From the NCBI GenBank assembly GCA_964017125.1, contig OZ024914.1:21696282-21760281 (forward strand): a stretch of DNA of 64,000 nt, given 5' to 3'. The stretch is from Flabesymbios commensalis (lineage: Eukaryota > Annelida > Polychaeta > Terebellida > Flabelligeridae). The position numbers and the translations under genes are program-made. Shown piece by piece: positions 47,496 to 58,533 of the stretch. The notes below the pieces were generated by a model, which saw nothing but the letters and a program-made list of their open reading frames with translations, was not told where the DNA came from and did not search any database. How positions within the stretch are numbered: position 1 is the first letter of the stretch; the number at the start of each line of letters is the position of its first letter.

Positions 47496-49646
47496 ACACA
47501 CGAGCGGAATGTGTATAGAGAGATCTTCAAAGTGTACACACGCTACCAAGTTCTAGTTGCTGACGCCGCATAACGATTGATGTCAGTGTCACTGAATGAG
47601 GGATCGTGTCAATTCTAAAAAGTATTAGTCAGAGTTGTCATATCAGCTATTCTCAAAGATCGAAGCATGTTGACCTTATTGATCTTGTTAAGGCTCTCGA
47701 CCAATGACACATCAAGGTCCACGTTTACTTTTTCGGGAATATTGACCCTGTCATGTGGCTGTACGGATAAGCATAGTCAACTACAGTACTCAAATATAAA
47801 TGTGCATTCACATGGATTAAATGTGTTGCGATTTGTGACCGTTTTGTTATAACGAAAAGGACTGTGAACGGCACTCAGTTCACAAACCAGCTCTGTAGCT
47901 GTAGGCAACATGACCGATAAATAATAGTGAAAAAACCTCCATCTAGGATCGATAATGAGAAAATAAGAGGGTGTGGGCTTCACTGGAGATGACTATAAAG
48001 CCACTGTAAGCCATACTGTAAATCCTATGTCAATGCTCAAATGTATTACATACGCTAAGGAAAACTTCATTATTCATATTGGTCATACCTTAGAGTATTA
48101 ACAAGCTAGCTATGGTCAATCAATTCGCCTTCATAGGACGCTGAACCAATTGCAAACCAACATTGTGTAGACGTGTTGTGTCTGCTGAGTGTCTTATACT
48201 CATGGCTGCTTACATAACCATGATAATGTGTACATATAATAGGACATTGTCAGTGTTCTGGTGATTTAGAGCTGAGGGGAATGGAGTCATTCCTGTGACT
48301 GCTATCCTCATCATTTGAGTACAGCCACCGAATGAATTAACTTTAACCTTTACAACAATGGAGACCAATTTTTTCAATTGCAAATTCACATAAATGTCGT
48401 AGTTAGCTCTTTCCGTTTCATGTGAATAGCGGCCATTAGAAATTAGAATTGTACTCAGTCAGTGCGGGGATCGACTAAAGTCGGTCTCTGTGATGAAAGG
48501 GTTATGTAGATTAGTGTATTATTCCTCAAAATTTATATTATTTTCAGGCTGTCGTAACTGTCAGCTGTCAATTAAAATGAATACATTTTACACTTATCAT
48601 CTCTCAGTCAAGGTCATTTGGTTCAGGTATCCAATCTGATATCAATATATCATGTGTTATATCCCCCATGTAGACAATGTTTGATGGATGATCACTGAGG
48701 GAGAGAATAATAGAAAAGGGCGTTGGCTTAGTTTCTGCGTACTTAATGGTACTGTTGTTAGAATTGTGCAATGAGTATGACTATACCTGTATACTGAGCT
48801 GAAATATATTGACGAATATTACAGTAAACATCCATGTTTATTTAGTGTGGACAATGGTTCATCGTCCCCAATAGTAGTGCAATACCCGTATCCTGCTCAA
48901 TTAGCAGGTAGCCCATCACAGCGCTGAAGTGTGTTTGTATGAGCCATGGAGATCAAAGGGTTTTGTTTAATTTAAAATCAGCATAATTGTCTTAGTTAGC
49001 TCTTCCCGCTTCATTTGAATACCCATGTTATGTATCTATGGCAAATAGAAATGTGTGAATTATTTCAGTGCGGGGACCGGAATTATACGTCAGCATCTGA
49101 CGTCTACAGACGTCAGATTCTGATGTAAAATGACGATCCCCGCGCTGCACCGATGAGCTCGACAATAGTCGTTTTTAATCCATTTTATTAGCAGCCTAAA
49201 TCGCAGTTATTGGGAACAAAATGAGTGCTTAAACATCAATATTTGAAAATGTTTGGTCCCAAATTAAACATATATTATAGCCCCAACTCGGATTTTAATA
49301 TATTTTTTGGAAATTTTGTGTCTTTAGTGTTTTTTGTGTTGTTTTCATGTTTCTAAACCAAAAAAAATTGGATAGGGGGATGAGAGGATGGGGTCTGGCC
49401 AATCAGACTTCTCTGGGGATTTTTTGATTTTTTTCTTGACAATTACCCCTTAACCTCCAATATTTTCACCGAGGTGGCTACATGTATTACAATGAAGTTT
49501 GAGTGTGAGGAAGCCGCCGAGAGCCCTACACGAAATTAACGTCGATACACTGGACTCCACCTTAACTAGACGAGGCCGCCATTAACGTGATCGCCTAGTC
49601 ATATTGAGAAGGGAAAAACAGTGTTTTTTCTCTGAAAACCCCACAC

Positions 49647-49722
49647 GGGAACAGCGGGGCTCGAAACCGGGACGCATGCATGACTGGCGAGGTAGTCGCT
49701 CTAGTCATTGCGCCACGTCCCC
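49647..49722 (-). other. tRNA-like sequence, Ala(CGC)-like, degenerate
   Basis: 76 nt on the minus strand. The acceptor strands GGGGACG and TGTTCCC pair at all seven positions (with G-T pairs), and the D stem GCGC/GAGC pairs at three of four. The anticodon loop CTCGCCA has T33 and would read anticodon CGC. The A box is tggcgcaatgactagagcg and the B box ggtttcgagcc. The anticodon and T stems each have only three of five pairs and the variable loop is nine bases, so a functional tRNA is unlikely. Copy A lacks it. It is probably a tRNA pseudogene or solo SINE head. Confidence 0.55.
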
Positions 49723-50879
49723 TTCTCTATAGAATTAAGTATCGGGGAAGGTGGTGTTAGATATTTTTAGGTTTTCGGTGACGTCACTGCGTTTTACTGA
49801 TCAAAAATACTTGTGAAACGTGTGAAAAATATTTAGTTGAATACTTATTTGATTGACTAGGAGTCTGCGTTAAACACTGGTAAACGTTTTGTACCAATTT
49901 CAATAACATTGGATTTTACTTTATTTGAAGACCTATGAGGACAAGAGACAGCATAACGTCAATGACTGAGTTTGCAGGTCGACGCTTAGCCCATTAAAGC
50001 CCACTGGCAAGTTTTTTTGCCAGTGACGTTTTTGTGTGACGTCACGATAAAAAAAAATATTTTAAAAGGCTACACGACTTGAACCCGCTGTAAACTCACT
50101 TGTCGTCTTGGTTAACTACATTTTATGCGATTGATAGTTGATACCAACGCTTAGCAACGCTCAAGTTTGTCGGAAAATAGTACTTCCAGAATGCTACTTC
50201 ATCGTCGTGGAAAATACCAATGAGTAGTTTATTACATATCTTGTAGTAAGTGAGTCAATATTCATAAAGAAACTGTCAGGTGTGGTGATTTTCACCATGT
50301 AATTGTAATGCTGAAAAAAGATTCATACCTGTGCATAAAAAGATCAATAATTTACATGGCAAAAAAAATTGCCAGTGGGATAATACACGGTATTATTGTC
50401 AGTAGTAATAAACCATTCTGTAAAATGATGCAACGAAATACATTATGTTTATTATGTAGACTGTCTGGTACTAAATCCCTGAGCATACTGATATGTTAAG
50501 CACATCTGCATCCTTTTCTAATAATAATTGTTTGTCTGCTAGATGACATATACTAGGAAGTCATTGCAATTGAAGATGTAGGTACTGGCAAGAAAATTTG
50601 CCAGTGGGCACTTACGGGTGTCTTTGATTGATATGTTTATGAAATATGATGAATTATATCATCTCCATGTTTGAATACGCTGCGAGGGATGAGCCAACTA
50701 CTGTAAAGCAGATCAGAAAGCGAGGAAGTAGATGGTGTCATTAAGATGTGTATGAAATGTACAAGATTTATTGAAAGAGAATGTCAAATCTCTTGGGACC
50801 GTATTTTTCTCAATGTTCCCCCACAATCTGGTTGATAGCATGCAGTGGTAGTACAACCTATATTCTCAGCAAAAGGAAA

Positions 50880-51270
50880 TAAGCCTCGGTGTAGATAAGA
50901 TGAAGGCTCTACCATTGTTAGGCATCATGCTTCTGTCTGGGTACAGCCGATCACCATATAGCCGGCTTTATTGGTCAGAATGAGCTGATATTCATAATTC
51001 TCTGGTCTCTGATTCTCTCAGGCAGAACAGGTTTGATGTTATCATACGTGATCTTTATTTTAGAGATAATACTAATTTGTTAGGTGACAGATATGCCTAA
51101 TACAAGGTTCGACCGATACTTGAAGAGTTGACTGGAGTTTTCAAGCAGACAGATGTGGCTGAGGATTTCAGCATTGACAAAACCATGATACCTTATTTTG
51201 GTAAACATGGCACAAAGCAGTTCATCCGTGAGAAGCCAATAAGGCTCAGTTTTAACTTGTGGTTTTGAAT
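50880..51270 (+). pseudogene. piggyBac transposase pseudogene
   Basis: DDE transposase of the PGBD/DDE_Tnp_1_7 family. Visible blocks run LGVDKMKALPLLGIMLLSGY, SRLYWSE, RFDVIIRDLYFRDN, and after another in-frame stop ILEELTGVFKQTDVAEDFSI, with IDKTMIPYFG carrying the first catalytic Asp. Intact piggyBac transposases are near 550-600 residues; only about 130 are readable here. Stops after YWSE and RYA and truncation after SFNLWF rule out activity. Confidence 0.88.
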
Positions 51271-51299
51271 ATACATGTATCACGTAAAATAGTATATTT

Positions 51300-51890
51300 G
51301 CGGGTCTGGAAACACCCCCCTAGTCTCAGTATGAAATAAAATACATTTATGTATGATACTACTCGTGGGAGTGATTACCAGCGTTGATCACTACATCGAC
51401 CATATCTAGGGGTACTGGGATGATTGTTAGTAGCTGTACTTGTCGCCCCCATCCGGGGAGGGTCATTAGAGATCTGTTGCATCAGCTGCATGCTATACGG
51501 CATGGTACGAAAGCACTAGTCTACAGCAATCATCCAAGGGAAGCTGCAGCCTCCTCGTATCTGGCCATAATCTAATCGCTGCGTGAAATGCCACGGAGTT
51601 TCAGCAATAAATTGCACAGCGAAACCCAAGTCCGGGCATGTCTGGGGGTAGATACCCTAGACATGCCCGGAACCCCTTACTGGGCGAGCGAAGGAAAACG
51701 CTCTCAATAACCCACCATGCCCTATCACCCCACCCTCACATCATCATCTGTACATCATTCATCTTATCAATTGACTACAACGTTTTTATCGTATTACAAT
51801 GTCACTTAAAAAACAATTTGTGCCGAAAAGTGACGTAAAACAATGATTTACTACTACTACTACTGGTCACAATAAGCACATTTCATCGAC
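51300..51890. other. GC-rich unassigned insert inside the piggyBac relic
   Basis: Includes a frame VIRDLLHQLHAIRHGTKALV with further codons to about 51575, and a strong hairpin at 51631-51671 (ccgggcatgtct / agacatgcccgg). It does not resemble the piggyBac C-terminal domain. It may be a second insertion or captured sequence. An ACT trinucleotide run lies at about 51850. Confidence 0.4.
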
Positions 51891-52257
51891 CCCTCTAAAG
51901 CCCACTGGCAAAAAAATTGCCAGTCCGAGAAACCACTTTTCAAAAAAAAAAAAAATTTAATTCAAATTTAGAATAGTAATAATGGTCCAATCGTAGCAAT
52001 GTGTTATATTTTCGACTAAGAGGCTCTGTTTTAAAAAGTTGGGCTTTAATGGGTTAGTAATATATTTAAATTTATGTAATGCCACGGCTACGTTAGGAAT
52101 ACATAGTCGATAATCAGGATAATAGGGTGCTTCAATTCACTGGGACTGACCATGCCATGGATAGCCATGGCAACGGACGTTGACCCAGATTACCTTCATC
52201 ATCCAGTCAGCATCTGTGAGGTTGGGCAAGCATTGAATCAACGTTTAGACAGAGCGT

Positions 52258-52362
52258 GTAGCCCAGCAAGGAAGATACAATGAAACAATGCTGTTGTAAT
52301 GTTGGACCAGCGTCTGAGACGCTGGCCCAACATTAAAACAGAACTGGTGTTTGCTGGTATGT
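52258..52362. repeat. GGCCAGCGTC-family repeat (copy B)
   Basis: Counterpart of 44756-44855. The core ccagcgtctgagacgctgg is kept, with tgttg/caaca flanks, and it ends with ggtgtttgctgg. Confidence 0.8.
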
Positions 52363-52547
52363 GGCGACAAGGGTGATCACCATGCATCGTGTCTTGCACT
52401 AAAGGCGAAGGATCAAACCAAGTGCAAGACAGTAAAGACCTGGCACCCGAGGTTAACCTTTCAGAAGACATGGTCTGAATGTCTGCCGCCCGGAAACCTC
52501 TCTGAAAGGAGAAAAGTAAACAGGAATCTGAAGATCTGGACAGCCGC

Positions 52548-55500
52548 ATATAGGCCCGGGCTGATTTGTGAAAGCCTGCTAAAAAACACGATTTCGCTGC
52601 ACCCCCCCCCCCCCCGCGTCATCAAACTAAAAATAATATTATTCAGTCATCATTTTTTATCTGAATTATAATATTTCTTTAAACATTCAGCTAAACTACG
52701 CTAAGCAAATGTATACATGCGCAACCATAAATAAAATAAAAATAAAACATTTGTAAAAGCTGTAAAAACTTCATTTTGATCAATTTTTTTGTTTGTTTTT
52801 TTCAATTTAAATTTTATTTTTTTGTAAGTTTGATTTCGCTGAATTCCCGCTAATGATACAGTTTTATATATTTATCGGGCGGACAAAATCACCAAATTTG
52901 GTACACAGTTTCTCTAGGGGCAAACGATGGAATTTAGTCGTTGAGCCTCCTAATTTTGACCCTGCTTTTCCAGAAAATCCAAAATGGCCGCCAAAATGAA
53001 AATATTTTTCGTCGCATTTCCCTGTAAATGAATATTATTTTCTTCATACTATACCTTAATATAAACCTAAGAAACCTTCCTAAGACATATAATTTACTGC
53101 TGTTAATTATTTGAAAGAAAAAGACCACATAAAACGTTAAAAAAACACCGTTTATTTAATTAAGATGAGCTCAAAATTGGCTGTCGTTCATTTCAGCATG
53201 TCCTATCACTTTCTGACAGTATAATTGCAATTACTTTTGTCATAACGTGAGCCGTGAAGCATCTTACAAATATTTTTTTGTAATAATAATGTCAATAATA
53301 ATAATAATAATAATAATAATAAGTAAAGTTATTACAATTTAGATATGAAAATGAAATAACATTTTATCAAAAACCCTGAAATTCATTGAAGTATGATGAT
53401 GCCTTCGGATTGGACTCTTACCTATAATACCATACACACTGACATGAACACTTCTTCGGACACTAATACGGGTTACCGCACCTCCGAGCTCGTTCCTCCG
53501 AGGCGTTCGACCCTATATAAGTAATTTAATTGATAGGATATTGAATTGAATTTGTACCGTTATGTGCATTAAAGTTTTAAATATTATTTTTTTTAAATAT
53601 GTTATTATACAAACATAATGTTTTAATTTAAAAAAGGGTATTTATTCAAATTTGAAGCTGTTATCTTTATTATAAAGCCGGAAGGTGTAAATTACACAAA
53701 GGTAAAATAAACAGCAAAATGTAAAGTTAGCACATTGGCTGAAAAGCTTGATATATGTCATAAAACCTGAAGATGCACTCCCTCCAGCAAAAGCTACATA
53801 AAAAAAATTCAAGGATGTATTTTTTGGGTTTACTTCCTCAGGTGGTGTCTATCATATTTTGTTTAAAGTACATGATTTCAGTGAATATGATTCTAAAAAA
53901 TTCTGATATAACGCAACAAATACCACCAAGCTTGCATCACAGCAGGACTGTTTGACACAAGGAAGACAGCTGCATTTACTCGTTTAAGGAAAGACAACAA
54001 GTGAAACATCATGAGCGTCATCAACTCTGACTCATGAACGACTGAAGGTTAAATAAACTTATTCAACAATTCCACGATTTAGGCATTGTCGAAGCTTTAT
54101 TAATAAACTTCCAGAAGTAGAAGTGGCTCTGGCTAATTTTAGGTCTAGTTATTTGCGTTTTAAAGAAGATGATGTTGTAGCATAAGCATGTCTTAGGTAT
54201 ATTCACTCTGGATGGCAATTCATTTTCAGCTATCTCCAGCCATTATTTTTAAAGCACAGCAATAAGCTACACACATTCCTAATTAGTACTTACTAAGTAC
54301 ACATAATATTATTATCTGGTGAAACAAGATTTATTTTGAACAAACTGTCACCACACCTTTACCTGATAATTGTGGTACTGTTCTTGGCGTTAACTGAATA
54401 TTAGAAGTAGATCATATAAATTATTAACATATGAGGCATGAAATTCCGTCCCAGCTTCTAGCAATATTATGTATAGATGAGAATAACTACAATACACCCT
54501 GAGCAATTTCATTTGAAACATAAGTACATGAAGAGCAGTCATACTTCTGCATCTTAATTTTATTCAAGTTAAGCCTATAATCAAATTAGATGAAAGCTTT
54601 TGGGGTTGTATTAGATCTCAACAAAAAAAACAATGCATGCGGTTATATAGGCCTACTGGATTCCCCACAAATACAGGTCTACTGGTTGGGCGAATTTGTA
54701 ATATTCGCAAGTCAATCAAAACCTGTTCCTTAAATATACAACAGGTGTTAGCAACAGGTATTATGCGTTCTAACTATCAAGCTGCAATATGGCGCAGGAG
54801 TTAACTTGACCCCACATGGACATGGTTGGAGGGTGAAAGTAAACAGCATTTCCATAGACTAGCTGAATAACACACCTGTTCTGGAGTGTCTTGGCTGTAA
54901 ATGCAAAAGTTACAAAGATAAAAGATGTACATGCTGTCGTAATATCCTGAACTGTACCAGTGTCCGTGGATGTAAATCTCTATGTGATAACGCTATAGAA
55001 GTTGATGCAACAAATGTGATCCAGAATTCTGCTGACTATTCAGTCTTTGAATAGAAGCCAGTTGGCTCACAAGTATAATATGTCATATTACTACGAAAAT
55101 ATTGTTTTAAATGTTTATTTTTGTTTTAAAATTCGCTATCTGGGTATAAATACTTATAACTGTTATTTATCTTTTATTCAAATATAAAACTACTATATTA
55201 AAATATGATATGGCGAAGAAAATCAAATAAACAAAAAAAAATCATAAAAATCATTCCGGTACTGCATACAAATACTGTAAATTGAGTATTTTATGTTTAG
55301 TTTATCGTTCTAAAAAATAAATTTATATATTTGCGAACAATAAAAAAAATACGATCTACATAACTCTTTCTAAAATTCAGTATAACTGACGGAAATCAAA
55401 GTTTAAAATTTGTTTATTTGTTTAAATTTTCTCTTTATTTTCGTTTTGATTTTGCATCATCTACACAGCTGTCGTAGAGATATTGGTCGATTTTTCACAC

Positions 55501-55738
55501 GATTTCTGTAGTCTGAATTTTTTTGCGAGACGATTTTCACATATTAATTGTCACAAGTCATTTTTGATGCTCTGGTGTTAAAAGGGTTAAAATGACATAT
55601 TTTGGACACTTTAATCTTTGGTTACTGTTCTAAAATTTAAAGCTTATATGTCCAGAAATAAGAAAAAAAACATGAAACCTATGTCGCAGGGGGCGTGCAG
55701 CGAATTTCAATTTTTTGGAAGCAGCCCCAGGCCTAATA
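52548..55738 (+). mobile_element. 3.2-kb TIR DNA transposon, superfamily uncertain (element 52551-55735)
   Basis: The ends read TAGGCCCGGGCTG and CAGCCCCAGGCCTA, flanked by ATA (52548-52550 and 55736-55738). Copy A has the unoccupied site gcATAagac at 45044-45046, which fixes both ends and a three-base target duplication. Interior remnants on the plus strand include NYQAAIWRR (54773) and a Cys-rich end CLGCKCKSYKDKRCTCC then RNILNCTSVRGCKSLCDN (about 54880-54990). Similar YQAAIW...HGW plus CxC tails occur in uncharacterised repeat-encoded proteins of invertebrates as I remember them. Stops and frame changes show it is dead. A C-run at 52601-52615, an ATGGCCGCC motif at 52984 and (AAT)n at 53292 lie inside. 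Confidence 0.82.
54770..55053 (+). pseudogene. Remnant of Cys-rich transposon protein C-terminus
   Basis: NYQAAIWRR, then after frame disruption CKCKSYKDKRCTCCRNILNC, TSVRGCKSLCDN and a short acidic end VDATNVIQNSADYSVFE before a stop. Eight closely spaced Cys suggest a zinc-binding tail. The upstream part (53770-54450) is too decayed to read as one protein. Confidence 0.6.
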
Positions 55739-56369
55739 AGACATTTACATAAGGTCAGGGGGTCACTCTAAATGTCGTCGATTTGAAATCTCTGATGAAC
55801 GTAATCATGTTAATATATTATTATATAAATGAAGCCGCTGGCAACCGTCTGATAGCTTGTTAACCCCTTATTCAGCAAAGACAAAACATTGAGTCTACGG
55901 CGAGGTCCAGCATTAAACCATCATTAGCTAAACGTCTTGTGTGTGCACTTCTGTAATCCTTTTGGTAGTAATCCAACAGATTTACAAAGCGGAGAACAGG
56001 TCTTAGATCAGCCATATTTGGAAATAAATATTTGGCTTTGCTTTCACAAATTAATCTGTATAATGTTCACTCACTTGAAGTTGTGAATCGCTTTATTCGA
56101 ACATGAACAATGCTCATCCCCTCTTTCATGATATAAGGTTCGCGTGTGTATTCTCCCCCATCTGCATATATTAAGATTCATAAGAAAGAAGAAAATGGCT
56201 TTTTCAGTTCGAGCATCCTGGACGTGGGCTTGTAAAAATACCATTTAATAAACAATATTGTGCATTTACTGCTTAGACAAGTCGTAGAATATATTAAACA
56301 CCATTCATCGAAGCTACTATGTCATATCTACCACTGATTTCGAATGTCATATTATACACCTTTGGCGCG

Positions 56370-56590
56370 TGTGTGTGTGGGGGGGGGGGGAGTTGCAGTG
56401 GTTAAAACTGCCTGCTCTGCTCTGGAAAGTCGGAGATGTCTGGTTCGAGCCCCACTCTGGCCTTCAAGTTTCAAAAAAAACAAAATGTTTCTTCCCCGCT
56501 CACTCGTAATGATTCAATATTGTGGGGAGCATCCTTGACCAAGAGGTAGCGTGCTCGGCCTAAAACCCTATTCATTTCATTTTTGAAATG
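56370..56590 (+). mobile_element. Dimeric tRNA-derived SINE (copy B)
   Basis: Counterpart of 45672-45960: head agttgcagtggttaaaactg, B box ggttcgagccccac, spacer gtttcttccccgctcactcg and module 2 tgaccaagaggtagcgtgct. Compared with copy A it has lost the B-box half of module 2, going straight from gctcggcct to aaaaccctattcatt. Confidence 0.88.
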
Positions 56591-57168
56591 TGCTATTCAA
56601 CCCGGAATCTGACGTCTATAAACGTCCGATTGTGACGTCTAAAGTCGACCACCGCGCTGTAAGAGTAAACTATTTATAATGGCCGTAGACTCATGACATA
56701 GGTATTTAACTGAAGCAGAAATATCTAACTAAGACATTTATGATGACTTCAAATTGAACAAAAATAGTCTCTTGGTTTATACAAAATATTTTTCACTCAC
56801 TTGATGTTATGGATCACGTAAGCTCGACACGACATCACGTGAGTGAATATTCCAAGTAAATAAGTAGGCCTATTGATTAAAGCGTGTAAAAGAGGCGGTA
56901 AGATTGACCTAGACAGGGAGGTCTCAGTTTTTTTAGATGCGTTCGACCTTGACTGTCTGATGGCCTGGTGGGTGTTGGTCACGATATGCCACAAAGACAC
57001 TGATTAGTCTGTGACCAGGAGCAAAACGTATTTATGCGTGTGGGTTCAAAATCTAGAATACGCAGTTATACACATTGTACAGCAACAACAATAAAGGCGA
57101 CGGGGTCAGTTGCGGAAGAAAAAACAGCCGGTAGCTATTGATACCGGTTTGATTGACTGTTAAACAGG

Positions 57169-57624
57169 TTAAAATGATATGAAATTCACTCACGCGCATG
57201 CTCAAAGTTAATCCGTTATTTTTGAAACGCCATGTGACGTGGATGAAACTGAGACCTAACGAAACACAACATTTTGGGTATTTCTGTTCTCAGCTCATCG
57301 ATATCGGCATACCGAAAAATCTAATCTAATCTTTTCGCTAAATAATTTTATCAAAATGTGTACATCGTGATAAATAGATCCAGGATATACTGATAACCAT
57401 AGTAAACTTCTCACGAATTAAATAATGTGTAATATAATTAACGTTGGCACAACGTTTTGTGTTAGCTGTGTATATATTTTATTATCATGATTATGATTAT
57501 ATATAATCAACTAGCCCAACGTTCAGTGTATTACATGCAGTAGGCTATATCCCAAAAAAATGCGCCATGCTGAGTCATCCGTTATAACGGTGATGTTGTG
57601 GTCTGTATTTATCAAACCCATCTA
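57169..57624. other. Stretch without recognised features
   Basis: Unique AT-rich sequence right of the segmental duplication. No gene recognised. Confidence 0.5.
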
Positions 57625-57824
57625 TAGTGCAAGAGCATTAGGGTTGAACCTGGAATAAAAGGCGTTACATGGTGGCGACCATCTTAAATTAAAGGCACAA
57701 GGGGTATTTTGGGAACTCTTCGGCATTCGCCTGGGGAGATCACCAGGTATCATTCCCGAAAAAAATCATCTTTCTGCATTTTTATTCCAGGTCCCTGTGT
57801 TTTTTCACTAATGCTCTTGCACTA
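57625..57824. mobile_element. 200-bp MITE flanked by TA
   Basis: TIRs GTGCAAGAGCATTAG and CTAATGCTCTTGCAC with TA on both outer sides, as for Tc1/mariner-type targets. Subterminal arms ctggaataaaa and tttttattccag also pair. The centre holds gtggcgaccatctt. Confidence 0.85.
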
Positions 57825-57849
57825 GTATATATATATATAAGGTGCTGGT

Positions 57850-58205
57850 TTAACTCTTACAACGCTGAATGTTTTGTGTAAACCATAGATGCCAAAGGTT
57901 TTTTTTCAATTTTTCTTTTGCTTTATTTGAATACCTTTGTTATGTTTTGTTATGGCCATTATAAGTATTTTACTCTTACAGTGCAGGGATTGATTTTACA
58001 CGTCAGAGTCTGACGTCTTGACGTCTTTAGAAGTCAGATTTAGACGTCAGAATGTGACGTCCATAGACGTCATATTCTGACTCTAAAGTGAATCCCCGCA
58101 CTGTAAGTAGGCCCTATAATGATATTTTACTATTTCAGTGGGGGTACTGACATTATACATCAGAATCTGACGTATATAGACGTCAAATTCTGACGTCTAA
58201 AGTAC
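57850..58205. mobile_element. GACGTC-rich MITE copies
   Basis: Two overlapping units. One (57960-58105) has several GACGTC or GACGT steps between gcagggattgattttacacg and gtgaatccccgcactg. A second shorter one is at 58130-58205. The nested mirror structure suggests internal duplication of the palindrome. Confidence 0.7.
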
Positions 58206-58533
58206 TAGCGTGCTGGAATTTAGCATCCTGTGTCTGAAGGGCAATGCCATGAATGTGGGCTAAAACCCTATTCATTCATTCATTCATTCATTCATTCATT
58301 CATTCATTCATTCATTCATTCATTCATTCATTCATTCATTCATTCATTCATTCATTCATTCATTCATTCATTCATTCATTCTTTTCATTCATTCATTTAT
58401 TCATTCATTCATTCATTCATTCATTCATTCATTCATTCATTCTTTTATTCATTCATTTATTCATTTATTTATTTATTCATTAAATAATTTATTCATTCAT
58501 TCATTCATTCATTCATTCAATCATTCATTCATT
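58206..58533 (+). repeat. SINE 3' end followed by (CATT)n microsatellite
   Basis: 58210-58268 carries the SINE end (tagcatcctgtgtctgaagg ... gggctaaaaccctattcatt). It then passes without a break into about 260 bases of ATTC/CATT repeats with a few T-for-C changes. The reading frames FIHSFIHS in two phases are artefacts. Confidence 0.95.

Larger units (their letters stand above)
49986..52057 (+). mobile_element. piggyBac DNA transposon relic (element 49990-52053 with TTAG target duplication)
   Basis: 14-bp perfect TIRs CCCATTAAAGCCCA at both ends are flanked by TTAG on each side (49986-49989 and 52054-52057). Copy A keeps the empty site, cgcTTGGtaatat (44555-44558). The interior from about 50880 to 51270 reads as piggyBac transposase: MKALPLLGIMLLSGYSRSP, then RQNRFDVIIRDLYFRDN and SIDKTMIPYFGKHGTKQFIR, followed by KPIRLSFNLW. 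This covers the fold entry and the first catalytic Asp (in SIDK). Several in-frame stops interrupt it, and the parts with the second and third catalytic Asp are not seen. Downstream, 51440-51720 is GC-rich sequence of unknown source. Confidence 0.9.
47650..57168. repeat. Segmental duplication, copy B
   Basis: Matches copy A (38500-46513) in order and orientation. It is longer because of three insertions absent from A: the tRNA-like unit at 49647-49722, the piggyBac relic at 49990-52053 and the TIR transposon at 52551-55735. It lacks A's satellite block. The right end, gattgactgttaaacag, is where the LINE joins in copy A. Confidence 0.88.

Noticed and set aside
58230-58487. FIHSFIHS-repeat frames
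   Set aside because: They are translations of the (CATT)n tract in two phases.
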